A stretch of 64,000 bases of DNA from a candidate division FCPU426 bacterium (GCA_027452205.1 DAIDGV010000003.1:124001-188000), one strand, 5' to 3'. Counted from the stretch's first letter, positions 53,400 to 63,168 are shown. The notes: generated by a model not told the origin, from the sequence alone. A program made the numbers and translations.

Positions 53400-56015
53400 T
53401 CAATGGTTCGTTAGCAAGGACTGTAATTGTGCGAGGATCTTTCGGTCCTCATCTGAAGAAGGGGCTAATTTCACGGCCATGGCGGCTTCATCCAAGGCTT
53501 TCGCCAACTGTCTTTCATTATAATAAGCAAGCGTCAAATTTCTAGCGAGGTCCTCCCTTTCCGGAGAGAGAGCTTGGGCCTTCTCTAAAAACGGGACCGC
53601 TTGACGGAAATGCCCTTGCCGCAAGAGAACGTCACCTTGCAACGAAAGCCAGCTCGCATTATCACCGTTCCGCTCGTATCCCACTTTTCCCTTTTGAAGC
53701 ACTTGTCGTATCGAGACTTTCCCACCCGCTAGATCCGCCAAGGCAGATTGAAAACAAGGATAACCCAGTTCCAAATAATGGTTTGCGATCAGGTCATAGG
53801 ATTTAGTATAGACCTCCGGCGGAATATTCCGTCCTACGATCTGCGCCGTCTTTTTGAGGCCCATCAATTGGGCAATGGTGTCTAAATAAAAACGTTCAGT
53901 GCCCGGAAGGTATTCCGGCAAGGGCGAATACCCAGTCCGCGGCGTCAGTCGGTAAAGCGAATAGCCCCCAGCCACCGGCAAGGGCACTTTTTCCGTATAT
54001 TTCAAAAAGAACTGTTCGTAATTTCTCAATTTCGCGGGCGACCAGAAATAACGGTCCAGCCCCAGTTCTTCCAGACGCACCACTTGCCCCATCATCCCAT
54101 TCGAGTTGTAGAGGATATAGTCAAAGCCATTCTCTCGGAATTGACGGTATAGGTCTTCTGGAGTCGAAGACCTATCGGCCCACGACTTCAGCAAAGCGTG
54201 GCTATAGTCAAAGTCATAGGCGCTAGTTCGGTCGAGGTAATATCCGTTTTGCTGACCTAGAATGAGCACTTTAGCGTTGGCTGGCAGGGTTTGATTCAAA
54301 TACCGATTCACTTCCACATAACCGCTAGGTCGCATGATCTGTTCCAAGAACGCTTCCCGGGTTTGGAGCCCCAAAAAATGAGGAAATGGATCGGGCTGCG
54401 CGAGAAGGCCTTGAAAAAGATAAAGTCCCGAAAGTACCGCCAATGCCAAAGGAAAAAAAGTTAAAGAACGATCACGATCCGGCCAAAGCTGCAAAGCTTT
54501 TTCGAAACCAAGCGCTGCCAAAAAAGAGACAACCGCGATCACAGGGGTGATCAAACGCAGTTGGTGGCTAGTGACCAGCCAAGCCAAAAACGGTATTCCA
54601 GCAACAAACATCAATACAGGAACAGTTCTTTTGAAACTAGGTTTCAAGAACAAAAGCGGCATGAAAACTAACAAAGACAATCCGATCTCCTCGTTCGGCG
54701 CGCCGCTGTAATTGCTAAAAAAGATACCGAACAGAACGGATGGAAGTCGCAATATTCCCTTGAATCCTTCGACCGGGAACTTGATCCAGGACGCCTTTTG
54801 GTCGAATTCATTCCAATCAAAAGCGTGGAGCCAATCGGTCAAATAAGGGAAAAATGGATCATGAACATCGACCCAACTTTTGAGTGCCCAAGGCGCCCAA
54901 AAGAAAGTGGATAAAACGAATAACCAAATCACAAAGAATGCGCCTCCCTTTTTCTTCGAGCCCATCCAAATCCAAAGACTGATCGCGGTCAGCGCATAAA
55001 CAATGGCGTTATATTTGATCGCCCAAACCACCGAAAGCGACATCGCACCGAGGAACCACCGACCCTTGGTTGAACAGTCTTCATCGTTCAAGACAAGGTG
55101 GGTCAAAAGACTTAGACCCAAAACCGAGTAGAACCCGGCAAAAAGATCCACATAGCCCCGGGTCGAATAGATATTTAAGTAAGGGAATAACCCGTAAAAA
55201 GCACCGGCATACCATCCCGCTCTTGGCGTGCCCAAACGAGTGCCCAGCGCAACCAAGCAAAAGACAGTCGCCAAATGGGACCAAAAGCAAAAGAAGCGCG
55301 CGATGGAGTCGCTGCCCCAAATAAGTCCCCAGGAAAAAAACATTTGCCCCAATGAAGGCGAGTGGGACGGAACGATACCTTGGACTCCGTAGAATCCGTG
55401 ATGGTCAAGATAATAACGCGGCAAGACCAATTGATAGGTAATGGCATCCCAGCTCATTTCGGGTGCGAAAAGATTCGAAAAAGTCAGAAGAACAAAAGAA
55501 CCGACGACCCACTTCCAAAGCCAGGGCAACTTCTCTTCTTTTTCAAAGGGCCAACAACGTTGAAAGAACCAGGTCCGATCCACAAACACCAATACCACGA
55601 AAACAAAAACCACCAACATCTGAAGCAATTTAATATACAAAAGGCCGACCAATGCTAAAACCTCCGCAGTCAGACCCCAAAGGACCATACCGAGCGCGAA
55701 GGACCAAATCCACTTCTCCAGTTTTGTAAATTCTACATTGCCAAAAATTTTTAATGCCCTTTCGCCGATCGCAAGAAAAAGTGACAGGTAAGCAAAAGCA
55801 ATCAGCAAGGTCAGTGCATGGGAAAGCTGAATCGAAAGGACTTGGAGACCGTCCCAAGACGATGTTCGCAAAGCCGTCAGAAGACCGTTCAGATCGTTGA
55901 TCAATCGCAGGGGGATATTTAAGCAATAAAAACCGACACAAAGGATGAACCAAAAGATGAAAGACCAGAAGACAAAGGAAGATGCTTGAGAAGTTGGCCG
56001 GCTTGATCGCGCCAT
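53400..56015 (-). CDS. GT39-like polytopic glycosyltransferase with C-terminal TPR
   Basis: 871 residues from the ATG at 56013-56015 with GAGG upstream. The N-terminal ~540 residues hold a dozen or so membrane helices. A first extracytoplasmic loop carries EMSWDAITYQLVLPRYY, where the acidic residue sits as in dolichyl/undecaprenyl-phosphate-mannose-type (PMT/ArnT) enzymes. The C-terminal part has a soluble region, then TPR-like helices (LSLQGDVLLRQGHFRQAVPFLEKA). It probably glycosylates an envelope target, but the donor and acceptor are unknown. Confidence 0.75.
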   Translation of the reverse strand: MARSSRPTSQASSFVFWSFIFWFILCVGFYCLNIPLRLINDLNGLLTALRTSSWDGLQVLSIQLSHALTLLIAFAYLSLFLAIGERALKIFGNVEFTKLEKWIWSFALGMVLWGLTAEVLALVGLLYIKLLQMLVVFVFVVLVFVDRTWFFQRCWPFEKEEKLPWLWKWVVGSFVLLTFSNLFAPEMSWDAITYQLVLPRYYLDHHGFYGVQGIVPSHSPSLGQMFFSWGLIWGSDSIARFFCFWSHLATVFCLVALGTRLGTPRAGWYAGAFYGLFPYLNIYSTRGYVDLFAGFYSVLGLSLLTHLVLNDEDCSTKGRWFLGAMSLSVVWAIKYNAIVYALTAISLWIWMGSKKKGGAFFVIWLFVLSTFFWAPWALKSWVDVHDPFFPYLTDWLHAFDWNEFDQKASWIKFPVEGFKGILRLPSVLFGIFFSNYSGAPNEEIGLSLLVFMPLLFLKPSFKRTVPVLMFVAGIPFLAWLVTSHQLRLITPVIAVVSFLAALGFEKALQLWPDRDRSLTFFPLALAVLSGLYLFQGLLAQPDPFPHFLGLQTREAFLEQIMRPSGYVEVNRYLNQTLPANAKVLILGQQNGYYLDRTSAYDFDYSHALLKSWADRSSTPEDLYRQFRENGFDYILYNSNGMMGQVVRLEELGLDRYFWSPAKLRNYEQFFLKYTEKVPLPVAGGYSLYRLTPRTGYSPLPEYLPGTERFYLDTIAQLMGLKKTAQIVGRNIPPEVYTKSYDLIANHYLELGYPCFQSALADLAGGKVSIRQVLQKGKVGYERNGDNASWLSLQGDVLLRQGHFRQAVPFLEKAQALSPEREDLARNLTLAYYNERQLAKALDEAAMAVKLAPSSDEDRKILAQLQSLLTNH

Positions 56016-56034
56016 AGGGCCTCGGTGGAGAAAC

Positions 56035-56056
56035 AAAAAAGGCCCCAAAAGGGGCC
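56035..56056 (-). terminator. Terminator after tRNA-Ala
   Basis: Minus strand GGCCCC, TTTT loop, GGGGCC, then T6. It separates the tRNA-Val/Ala unit from the glycosyltransferase gene. Confidence 0.88.
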
Positions 56057-56081
56057 GAAGGGATCACGCATCGGTCAAATA

Positions 56082-56157
56082 TGGTGGAGACGATGGGGAT
56101 CGAACCCACGACCCCTTCCATGCCATGGAAGTGCTCTCCCAGCTGAGCTACGTCCCC
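56082..56157 (-). tRNA. tRNA-Ala (GGC)
   Basis: 76 nt including encoded CCA. The cloverleaf is complete: acceptor GGGGACG/CGTCTCC, D-arm GCTC/GAGC, anticodon stem CTTCC/GGAAG with loop ATGGCAT (anticodon GGC, reads GCC/GCU), T-arm with TTCGATC. Confidence 0.95.
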
Positions 56158-56285
56158 ATATCCAACCGACTGCCAAATGAACAACCAGGGAGGAAATTCT
56201 ATACAAAAAGTCAAAAAAAACAAGCCAAACTAAAAAAGGCTGCAAATTAAATTAAAACCTGCCCTGACCGCCCCCGCGCCGAACA

Positions 56286-56362
56286 TGGTGGGCGAAACAG
56301 GATTCGAACCTGTGACCCCCTGCGTGTAAAGCAGGTGCTCTAACCAACTGAGCTATTCGCCC
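56286..56362 (-). tRNA. tRNA-Val (TAC)
   Basis: 77 nt with encoded CCA. Acceptor GGGCGAA/TTCGCCC, anticodon stem CCTGC/GCAGG with loop TTTACAC (anticodon TAC), T-loop TTCGAAT. It starts 3 nt after the T run of the spoVS terminator. Confidence 0.95.
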
Positions 56363-56365
56363 CCT

Positions 56366-56401
56366 AAAAAAATAAACCCCAGCCCGTGATGGAGCCAGGG
56401 T
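56366..56401 (-). terminator. spoVS terminator
   Basis: Minus strand ACCCTGGCTC with a 6-nt loop and GGGCTGGGGT (10-bp stem with G-U pairs), then TTTATTTTTTT. The tRNA-Val gene begins almost immediately after. Confidence 0.8.
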
Positions 56402-56419
56402 CCACATGCTTTCAAGGAA

Positions 56420-56698
56420 CTAAGCGTTCTTTTCGACGTGGAGGAAAAATTTGATGGCGCTCTTTTTTTCGCCATCGATGGTCAAGTGAATGAACTCTGG
56501 TTTAAAATTTGCGTCCAATCCGTCCCCCTTGAGGAAACCCCGCGCGATCGCAATGGCCTTGACGGTATTGTTGATGCTTTCGGGCCCCATGGCCACGATC
56601 TCGACGCTTTTCCCATCACGAACGTTGTTCGCGATGGCTCCCGCGACCGTAGAGGGATTACTTTTGGCGGCGACTTTGAGCGTCATTATCCCAACCAC
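56420..56698 (-). CDS. spoVS: Stage V sporulation protein S homologue
   Basis: 92 residues, an Alba-like fold. LKVAAKSNPSTVAGAIANNV, the central GPESINNTVKAIAIARGFL and IHLTIDGEKKSAIKFFL match SpoVS throughout. It is a small nucleic-acid-binding regulator of sporulation or development in Gram-positives, with homologues in several Gram-negative phyla. The start is GTG with AAGGAG 6 nt upstream; an ATG four codons later would be too far from it. The promoter is strong. No sporulation genes are seen nearby. Confidence 0.92.
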   Translation of the reverse strand: MVGIMTLKVAAKSNPSTVAGAIANNVRDGKSVEIVAMGPESINNTVKAIAIARGFLKGDGLDANFKPEFIHLTIDGEKKSAIKFFLHVEKNA

Positions 56699-56743
56699 GT
56701 GCGGCTCCTTCTAACTCCACAGCTAAAAGACATCCACTTGGGT

Positions 56744-56772
56744 TTTATAACATGGGCCCCAAGTGCTGTCAA
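56744..56772 (-). promoter_or_regulatory. Strong spoVS promoter
   Basis: Minus strand TTGACA (56767-56772), 17-nt spacer, TATAAA (56744-56749). Predicted start near 56737, about 39 nt of leader with AAGGAG. Confidence 0.85.
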
Positions 56773-56891
56773 CCAAGGGGCATTTTCGCCCGGTTCCAGC
56801 GTGGAAGGTGTTGTCAAAGTGTCGTGAAGGCTCACCATCGAGACCAAAATCCTTTCGATCGATCCGGCCATTTGTCTCAGGGGGCAGAATT

Positions 56892-58049
56892 CTACCAGCT
56901 TTCCGCCCAGAGGAAACACCTAAATTTGAGACTGGCCCTCAAGCCCCCCAAAAATATCGACATATTGGAGCGATAACGGAGCCAACACCATAGGATGAAG
57001 TCGGACCAGGGTTGCACCTTAAGAACCGGCAGGAAATAACGAAAAGCGAAGAACCCAAACAAGGATAGGTCAAAAAGGGCCACATCCACATCCCAAGCCG
57101 TAGCGCCCCCCCGTCCCCAGGAACACATCCAAAGGGTTTTCCATAGGGCCGCAATCCCCCATAAATGAAGCCAATGAAAATCACCCCAAGCAATATCGAC
57201 GGATATTGGGAAGGGCATCACTAATTCATGTTCCCCTGCGAATTGAAGCCGAATACACAGGGCTGTATTCTTAGCGAATCGGCGCCAGACGGCTTGTTGG
57301 AAAGCTTTGTCGTTCATTTTTTCTGTCAGTTTTTTGCTGGTCATTACCGGACATCTCTCGACCATAGCGGCAGGTTCGAAGAAAAGCCGCATTTTTCGGT
57401 TCTCGATAGCGCCGATCTCTTCCCGCGTAAGGCCGGAATCCAAGGAATGAGACGCTTTGGATAGTGAAGCTAAGGCGTCGCCCGTTAACGCTAGATTGGT
57501 TGGCGTTAGCAAAGAAGCGATGGGGTCGATCGAAACATCGGCGGAATCGGCCCGCTTTTTGAGCGTTAAATAAACCGGAGAGTTAATGCCTAAATTCTGC
57601 CAAACCGAGTCGAGCCCTATTTGTTCGCAGTAATTCCCTATTTTGTCGCCCGACCCCGACGATCTCCATTGGACCTCACCCAAAACCATTCCAACCTCGC
57701 GGTTCTTCCGAAAGACCGAAACCATCTTTTGCGCCCATTGACGGCTAGGCCGACAATCCGACTGGGTAAAAAGAACAATGCTTCCTTGGGTCAATCGAGC
57801 CACATGAGGAAAGAAGGAACTTTTCGAACTGTGCGATATCGTTTTGACCGACTTGAATTTGAGTTTTCGGAGGATATCCAACGCCGGCATCCAACGGGTT
57901 TCTCCAATAAGCAAAAGCTCGATCTTGGACGCTGGATAAACTTGCTCGGTCAAGCTAAGGATAGGCGAGGAAATAACAAGTTTTTCTTTGAGCAGAACAA
58001 CAACGGTAATCAGAGGATTTTTAGAAGAAGATGAGGAATGGTTCGGCAT
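56892..58049 (-). CDS. Glycosyltransferase family 2-like protein
   Basis: 385 residues. The N-terminal ~220 residues resemble a GT-A fold (LITVVVLLKEK, YPASKIELLLIGETRW, GSIVLFTQSDCRPSRQW with SDC in the DxD position). The C-terminal third has hydrophobic segments (about 300-370) suggesting membrane attachment. AAGGA precedes the ATG. Similarity is weak and the catalytic base is not certain, so a degenerate or distant member is possible. It lies between the tRNA-Lys and spoVS genes. Confidence 0.65.
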   Translation of the reverse strand: MPNHSSSSSKNPLITVVVLLKEKLVISSPILSLTEQVYPASKIELLLIGETRWMPALDILRKLKFKSVKTISHSSKSSFFPHVARLTQGSIVLFTQSDCRPSRQWAQKMVSVFRKNREVGMVLGEVQWRSSGSGDKIGNYCEQIGLDSVWQNLGINSPVYLTLKKRADSADVSIDPIASLLTPTNLALTGDALASLSKASHSLDSGLTREEIGAIENRKMRLFFEPAAMVERCPVMTSKKLTEKMNDKAFQQAVWRRFAKNTALCIRLQFAGEHELVMPFPISVDIAWGDFHWLHLWGIAALWKTLWMCSWGRGGATAWDVDVALFDLSLFGFFAFRYFLPVLKVQPWSDFILWCWLRYRSNMSIFLGGLRASLKFRCFLWAESW

Positions 58050-58077
58050 GGGCTATTCCTTCATCAAATGGAAAAAA

Positions 58078-58153
<76 letters not shown>

Positions 58154-58177
58154 GTATCCAAATAACATATGCAATTA

Positions 58178-58254
58178 TGGTGCGCCTGAGAGGGCTCGAA
58201 CCTCTGACCTACAGATTCGGAATCTGTCGCTCTATCCAACTGAGCTACAGGCGC
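58178..58254 (-). tRNA. tRNA-Arg (CCG)
   Basis: 77 nt with encoded CCA. Acceptor GCGCCTG/CAGGCGC, anticodon stem ACAGA/TCTGT with loop TTCCGAA (anticodon CCG), T-loop TTCGAGC. Confidence 0.95.
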
Positions 58255-58290
58255 ATCCTCTCCACACCACATCAGCGCCATACCCGAAAA

Positions 58291-58368
58291 TGGGGTGAGA
58301 GACGGGAATCGAACCCGCAACCCCCAGATCCACAATCTGGTGCTCTAACCGATTGAGCTACTCCCACC
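58291..58368 (-). tRNA. tRNA-His (GTG)
   Basis: 78 nt with encoded CCA and the histidine-specific extra G at -1 opposite C73. Acceptor GTGGGAG/CTCTCAC, anticodon stem CCAGA/TCTGG with loop TTGTGGA (anticodon GTG). Confidence 0.95.
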
Positions 58369-58451
58369 ATTTACCGCGGACCACTTTTTCGAGGGGCCAA
58401 TGCCTTGTCCAAGGCCGTCAATATAACGAAAAGCCCCGGAAAAGTCCTAAG

Positions 58452-58480
58452 AGTGTATGAGGGGGGCCTAAAAATGTAAA
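58452..58480 (-). promoter_or_regulatory. Promoter of the tRNA-His/Arg/Lys unit
   Basis: Minus strand TTTACA (58475-58480), 17-nt spacer, TACACT (58452-58457). Predicted start near 58445, about 77 nt before tRNA-His. The stretch 58369-58568 holds no gene otherwise. Confidence 0.65.
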
Positions 58481-58568
58481 GTTTTTATTTGTTTTAAAGA
58501 GGTTGCTGCGCGCCTATTCACGGAAGCGAAAGTTCCTGGACCCTTCACTATCCAGAGTATGAAGAAAA

Positions 58569-58645
<77 letters not shown>

Positions 58646-58694
58646 AAAAGACCAAAAATGAATGACCAGGATCGGGATCCATCCATGTCCAGGG

Positions 58695-58766
58695 TCGGGG
58701 CGGTGAGATTCGAACTCACGGCCCCTTGGTCCCAAACCAAGTGCGCTACCGCTGCGCTACGCCCCG
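58695..58766 (-). tRNA. tRNA-Pro (TGG)
   Basis: Acceptor CGGGGCG/CGCCCCG, anticodon stem CTTGG/CCAAG with loop TTTGGGA (anticodon TGG), T-loop TTCGAAT. Unlike the other six tRNAs here, the 3' end reads ACCC, so the CCA tail is not encoded and must be added by CCA-adding enzyme. Confidence 0.94.
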
Positions 58767-58780
58767 GCTCTGAACACGGA

Positions 58781-58810
58781 TGAATAGGACCAAACCAACG
58801 GCTTGGTCAA
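58781..58810 (-). promoter_or_regulatory. Promoter of tRNA-Pro
   Basis: Minus strand TTGACC (58805-58810), 18-nt spacer, TATTCA (58781-58786), start predicted a few bases before the tRNA. Confidence 0.5.
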
Positions 58811-58837
58811 ATTGGCGGCATTCTAACCGATGCCCCT

Positions 58838-58861
58838 AAAAATAAGTATAAAGACTTATTT
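58838..58861 (-). terminator. A+T-rich terminator-like hairpin overlapping the rdgB stop
   Basis: Minus strand AAATAAGT and ACTTATTT (8-bp perfect stem, 6-nt loop) followed by a short T stretch; the 5' arm contains the rdgB TAA stop. Confidence 0.55.
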
Positions 58862-59446
58862 GGAGATCAGTAATTGACGGGCTTTTTGAAGCGCTCGGCC
58901 CCGGTGACTGATCTGATTCTTCTCTTCCAGGGTCATGAGCGCGAAAACCTTGGAAAAACCCTCGGGCATGAAAATAGGGTCGTATCCAAATCCCCCATTA
59001 CCCTGCACCGATCCCGTGATCTTACCTTCCACTTCCCCGCATACTTGCTGGGCGCCTTTAACGGGGTCATAGATCGTAACAATGGTTCGAAAGACCGCTC
59101 GGCGGGCCGAATCAGGCACTTTTTCCATCAATCTTAATACTTTTTGAACGTTATCCACGTAGGTGCACTTTTCACCGGCGTACCGGGCGGCATAAATTCC
59201 AGGTTCACCCTTCAATGCATCGATAAAAAGACCCGTATCATCGGAAAGAGTTGTCAACTTCGTGAATGCCCAAATCTCCTTGGCCTTTTTAAGCGAATTT
59301 TCTTCCAGGGTCACGCCGTCTTCCACCACTTCAGGCATACCCGGAAAATCAAAGGCAGCTTGAATGTCCCAACCGAGCCCGTCCAGCGCCTGTTTCATTT
59401 CCTTGAATTTATCCCGGTTGTGGGTGGCAAGGACCAGCTTTTTCAT
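58856..59446 (-). CDS. rdgB: dITP/XTP pyrophosphatase (non-canonical purine NTPase)
   Basis: 196 residues. It hydrolyses dITP and XTP to keep them out of [56 protein letters not shown] and SHRGRALQ are the family motifs. The ATG overlaps the rph stop (ATGA); rph-rdgB pairing is common. Confidence 0.96.
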   Translation of the reverse strand: MKKLVLATHNRDKFKEMKQALDGLGWDIQAAFDFPGMPEVVEDGVTLEENSLKKAKEIWAFTKLTTLSDDTGLFIDALKGEPGIYAARYAGEKCTYVDNVQKVLRLMEKVPDSARRAVFRTIVTIYDPVKGAQQVCGEVEGKITGSVQGNGGFGYDPIFMPEGFSKVFALMTLEEKNQISHRGRALQKARQLLISK

Positions 59447-60141
59447 GAACGCAACGCCCTCTGTTGGGCTTTCATGACCTGAGCAATTCCTTTTTCGGCC
59501 AATTTGAGGAGTTTATCCAGTTGTTTGCGGGAAAAGGGTTCTTTCTCAGCGGTACCCTGGATCTCCACAAAATGACCCGAAGCGGTCATGACCGTATTGA
59601 AATCCACATCCGCTTGGGAATCTTCCTCATAACAAAGGTCCATGACCGGTTTACCCTTTACGATACCGACACTCATCGCACCAATGGCTTCCCGCACCGG
59701 GATGCGGTCAAGCACGCCCTTCTTTTTCAACCCCAGTAAGGCATCCATTAGCGCCACATAAGCTCCGTTGATGGAGGCCGTGCGGGTACCGCCATCGGCT
59801 TGTAAGACATCGCAATCCAAAGTGATCTGCCGTTCGCCCAAGGCGGTCAGATCCACTACCGAGCGCAAGGAACGGCCTATCAGGCGTTGGATCTCGTGGG
59901 TCCGGCCATCGATCTTCCCTTTCACCGCCGCCCGGGGCGTTCGCTCCGCCGTGCTGCGAGGCAGCATGGAATACTCGGCTGTCACCCAACCTTTACCCTT
60001 GCCACGTAAAAAAGAAGGAACTTCTTCGGAAACTGTGGCATTACAAAGCACCTTCGTATTTCCCATCGAGACCAAGACCGAACCTTCGGCATACTTCGTA
60101 TAACCGCGCTGGAAACGGATAGGACGTATCTGTGTGGACAA
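59443..60141 (-). CDS. rph: Ribonuclease PH
   Basis: 232 residues. A phosphorolytic 3'-5' exoribonuclease that trims tRNA precursors. [65 protein letters not shown] and [17 protein letters not shown] are conserved. The start is TTG, with GAGGAG 7 nt upstream. Seven tRNA genes lie just downstream. Confidence 0.96.
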   Translation of the reverse strand: MSTQIRPIRFQRGYTKYAEGSVLVSMGNTKVLCNATVSEEVPSFLRGKGKGWVTAEYSMLPRSTAERTPRAAVKGKIDGRTHEIQRLIGRSLRSVVDLTALGERQITLDCDVLQADGGTRTASINGAYVALMDALLGLKKKGVLDRIPVREAIGAMSVGIVKGKPVMDLCYEEDSQADVDFNTVMTASGHFVEIQGTAEKEPFSRKQLDKLLKLAEKGIAQVMKAQQRALRS

Positions 60142-60199
60142 GCTTATCTCCTCGTCGATCTTTTGTTTGGGACTCCAAGAATTTAAACTGAAAAACAGA

Positions 60200-61051
60200 T
60201 CAGAGCAAGAAATTCGAAAGATGTTGCAGGACCCTTGGGTCGCTCTTGCCGGAACCTTCTTTTTTGCTTTCCATTTCGATCCATTTGCGGATCTGAGATT
60301 TTACTCGTCCACCGTACTCCGGCCCCAATCCCTTTTCCACCGCTTGTATACGAAGGTTGAACAAGAACAACAGAGCGTTGTCGACCATGACTTCGGCTTG
60401 CTTAGGGTCCAAAGCGTTCTTGTTGTCCAGCATCCGCTGCACATTCAAAGAACCATCCTCAAGTAAATTGCCGCTAGAGTCCCAGTTCGTGTTGCGAAGT
60501 ACATCCAAATGCCTTTCCCGGGCCGCCTCAAAGGTCTTCACGAACATATTCGATATTTTCCGGACGTCGATAGTGTTCTTAAGCTCTTCAAAGAAGATCG
60601 AACGGAAACGGTCATAAGCGTTGATGAAGTCCTCGAAAGTCGGTTCTTTACGGGCGCTGACTCCCGGCTTCATGACAAGGGAGGAACCGCTCACATTGAC
60701 CGGCTCATTTGTGCCAGAACCGCTGACACCCGGCTGAAGGAGCAAGGAGGAACCACTGACCTGGACCGAAGCCTTTTTAGGAGGCTCATCCTTAGCCAGC
60801 GTCTCGGTTTCAGCTTCTTTATCGTTGGTCCGGTGTACCTTGGAAATGACCGTGATGACCACCGGCTCTGAGATTGAGCTGCTGGTTTCGTCGTTGAATT
60901 TGATGTCCGTCCCCGGAACATCTTCAATGCTTTCCGGCAGGATTGAAGGAGGAGCCTCTGGCATGGTCGGCTCTGCCTCCGGCATTTTTGTCCAGTCGCC
61001 GCCGAATATCTCGTTAATATCCAGTTTTAGATCATCGTCAGGCTTCTTCAT
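60200..61051 (-). CDS. Cytoplasmic protein with a duplicated VSGSSL motif, unknown function
   Basis: 283 residues from the ATG at 61049-61051 (AAAGG 6 nt upstream; a TTG two codons earlier is possible). There is no signal peptide. Residues 1-95 are acidic and disordered. A motif V(Q/N)VSGSSL followed by two hydrophobic residues, (Q/K)PGVS, occurs twice (about 97-110 and 118-132). Then comes an all-helical C-terminal domain. I do not recognise the family. It is downstream of the outer-membrane barrel gene and may be part of that envelope operon. Confidence 0.65.
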   Translation of the reverse strand: MKKPDDDLKLDINEIFGGDWTKMPEAEPTMPEAPPSILPESIEDVPGTDIKFNDETSSSISEPVVITVISKVHRTNDKEAETETLAKDEPPKKASVQVSGSSLLLQPGVSGSGTNEPVNVSGSSLVMKPGVSARKEPTFEDFINAYDRFRSIFFEELKNTIDVRKISNMFVKTFEAARERHLDVLRNTNWDSSGNLLEDGSLNVQRMLDNKNALDPKQAEVMVDNALLFLFNLRIQAVEKGLGPEYGGRVKSQIRKWIEMESKKEGSGKSDPRVLQHLSNFLL

Positions 61052-61099
61052 AGCCAACCTTTCGGTGGATAAGACCCCTTCATCTTATCAGATAGAACC

Positions 61100-62188
61100 C
61101 TAAAAATTTTTGCGTAATTGTGCGGAAATAATGTCTTTTACATAAAAAGCGTCCGGCTGATCCGACTCGCTACGAATACGGCTTACGCCCAGGCTGCTTA
61201 CCCAACCACGCCCCATATCCCAATTAGCCTTCGCCGTCAAAAGATCCTGGCTATCCTCGTCAATGAAACCTAATTGCAGATCTTGATTGTTCAAGGGAGG
61301 TGCGTCATAGGTCTTCAAATAAAGTCGGAAGAGCAGTTGGAGGTAAAAATTGCTTGAGGGCCGAATAACCCCTGCCCAGGAGAAGCTTTCCACCGTGTTG
61401 GAGAACCCATAGCTGTTGGAATCGGTCCGTTGTCCCTCCAAGTTGATGTCTTGAAGGATGGAGAAGAAATACCAATGGGCGTTCAAATTGATTTTCCAAG
61501 TATTGTCATTCTGAAGGACCTGGGGAGAGATGGTCGCACCACTTTGCCCGACAGCATAACGGTTGAATTGGCGATTGGTATAGCTACCCGTCAGCTTGAG
61601 TGAGAAAAGATCATCAATCTCTCGCTGTATACTAAATACCCCCGATTGGTCCAGGAAATTCCGGGACCAAACCGTTGGATCGGTGTCGAAATACTGTCGG
61701 GCCAGGTTCCTGTATTGCGCCTCGTAACTCCAAACTCCCGGAGGCGCCCACCGGGCACCAGCCACACTGCCGACATCGAAGTAATTGAAATCAAAATACT
61801 GGCTGGACCGCAGGAAATAATCGAACTTGTAATAGAAGTCCCAATCTCCTGGCTCTACAGCCAGCAAAGCATTGATATCATTTTTCAGATTGTCCAAGCC
61901 CGTATAGATCATGTATTGATCGTCGCCCACGTGATAATTCACAAGGCCACGGAATACCTCATAGTTCAGTTTGGCTTCAGCACCCCAATCTGCACTGATG
62001 ATCTCGTCGGACAAGACACCCGTTTGGGTGACGGAACGATAGACGTTATCGTCCAAGCGAAATCCCGCGGTGGCCGGTTCCAAGGCAAAATCAAAAGTTG
62101 TTTTTGAGCTTTCAGGCGGGTTTTGAGCCCAGCCTGCCCAGGGGCTCAGCCAGCAACAAAAGATCAAAGCGATGGATAATTTTTTCAT
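61100..62188 (-). CDS. Outer-membrane beta-barrel protein
   Basis: 362 residues with a signal peptide ([21 protein letters not shown]). The mature part is beta-rich with alternating aromatic residues (YEVFRGLVNYHVGDDQYMIY, WDFYYKFDYFLRSSQYFDF, NLNAHWYFFSILQDINLEG) and ends in RKNF, the terminal phenylalanine used by the Bam machinery. It is therefore an outer-membrane barrel of about 16 strands by rough count. Family and substrate are unknown. Its ATG overlaps the coiled-coil gene stop. Confidence 0.8.
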   Translation of the reverse strand: MKKLSIALIFCCWLSPWAGWAQNPPESSKTTFDFALEPATAGFRLDDNVYRSVTQTGVLSDEIISADWGAEAKLNYEVFRGLVNYHVGDDQYMIYTGLDNLKNDINALLAVEPGDWDFYYKFDYFLRSSQYFDFNYFDVGSVAGARWAPPGVWSYEAQYRNLARQYFDTDPTVWSRNFLDQSGVFSIQREIDDLFSLKLTGSYTNRQFNRYAVGQSGATISPQVLQNDNTWKINLNAHWYFFSILQDINLEGQRTDSNSYGFSNTVESFSWAGVIRPSSNFYLQLLFRLYLKTYDAPPLNNQDLQLGFIDEDSQDLLTAKANWDMGRGWVSSLGVSRIRSESDQPDAFYVKDIISAQLRKNF

Positions 62189-63168
62189 AGCCGTTTGCCT
62201 TCGTTCATTCGATCCAAGCGCCCCTTGACCTTGGTCAACAAAAGGTCAATCTGGGCATCTTCTTTCTGGCCCTGTAATATCCGTTGCTGTACCTCATTTA
62301 GACGGTCATTAAGCTTTTTCTTATGGCTATCGGTGGATAAAAACTCGATATCATCCTGTTTCAAGTCGTTCTGGGGGAAATTCGAATCGGCGTTCATGGA
62401 GTGCACATCTTTGAGGAAATCCTTCATTTCCCCTTGAAGTTTGAGCTCGTTCCGGATGCTTTCCATCTCCAAGGTCCATTTCCCGATCTGTTCCTTGATG
62501 ATTTTTTGTCGGTCCTTGAAAAGATCCATGGTCAATTGCAACGTTTCCCGGTCATTGGTCTTGAGCACCTCCACAGCATTCAATTGCATCGGTTCGTCGA
62601 TCCGATCCTTTTGCCGATATTGGCTCAACAAGGTCTGGACGCGATTGCGTTTACGGGCCAAGTCGGTCACTTGGTTGACCTTCGCGTCCAGAGTGGTCGC
62701 CGATTCGGTGATGTCCCCCTGGGCCAAAAGCATTTCGATATGGCTGTTGTAAATGTCGGAAAGATTGATGCACTTCTGTTCGAATTCTTTTTGTTTGGCG
62801 TCCGCTTCCCGGGCCATTTTGGAGTTATCTTCCAGTTTGTCCTTCAATTCATTGAGAAGCTCTTTAAGACGGATCTCTTTGAAGACGTTGGAATCGGTCC
62901 TCAACTCGGAACGCAATTGAGTGGTTTTCGATTGCAGGTCGGCGATGTCGGATGCCAATACCGCCTTATTGGTCTGATAATCCTTCAGCCAGGTCAAAAG
63001 CGTCGAGATATCGGCCTCAAAGCGGGCTTGCACCGCCAGCCACTGGGCTTCGGTCAAAGTCGCGCCTGAGGACATCGCCGGGGCAGGCTGCGGCCACGCA
63101 GTCGCGGCAAACCCGCCGAACCACCCAGTCAACAGGATCAGAGTAAGAAAAGAAAGCTTCAGGTTCAT
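62185..63168 (-). CDS. Periplasmic coiled-coil protein
   Basis: 327 residues with a signal peptide (about 1-27, cleavage likely near ATAWPQ). Most of the mature chain is predicted helical coiled coil by heptad pattern (about 60-150 and 160-315; [30 protein letters not shown]). No family recognised. It overlaps both the sigma-54 activator and the barrel gene by 4 nt, so it likely spans the periplasm with the barrel or bundles with it. Confidence 0.75.
   Translation of the reverse strand: MNLKLSFLTLILLTGWFGGFAATAWPQPAPAMSSGATLTEAQWLAVQARFEADISTLLTWLKDYQTNKAVLASDIADLQSKTTQLRSELRTDSNVFKEIRLKELLNELKDKLEDNSKMAREADAKQKEFEQKCINLSDIYNSHIEMLLAQGDITESATTLDAKVNQVTDLARKRNRVQTLLSQYRQKDRIDEPMQLNAVEVLKTNDRETLQLTMDLFKDRQKIIKEQIGKWTLEMESIRNELKLQGEMKDFLKDVHSMNADSNFPQNDLKQDDIEFLSTDSHKKKLNDRLNEVQQRILQGQKEDAQIDLLLTKVKGRLDRMNEGKRL

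Noticed and set aside
56686-56919. Minus-strand 77-codon frame across the spoVS promoter
   Set aside because: It covers a strong promoter and the spoVS start and has no ribosome-binding site or recognisable product.
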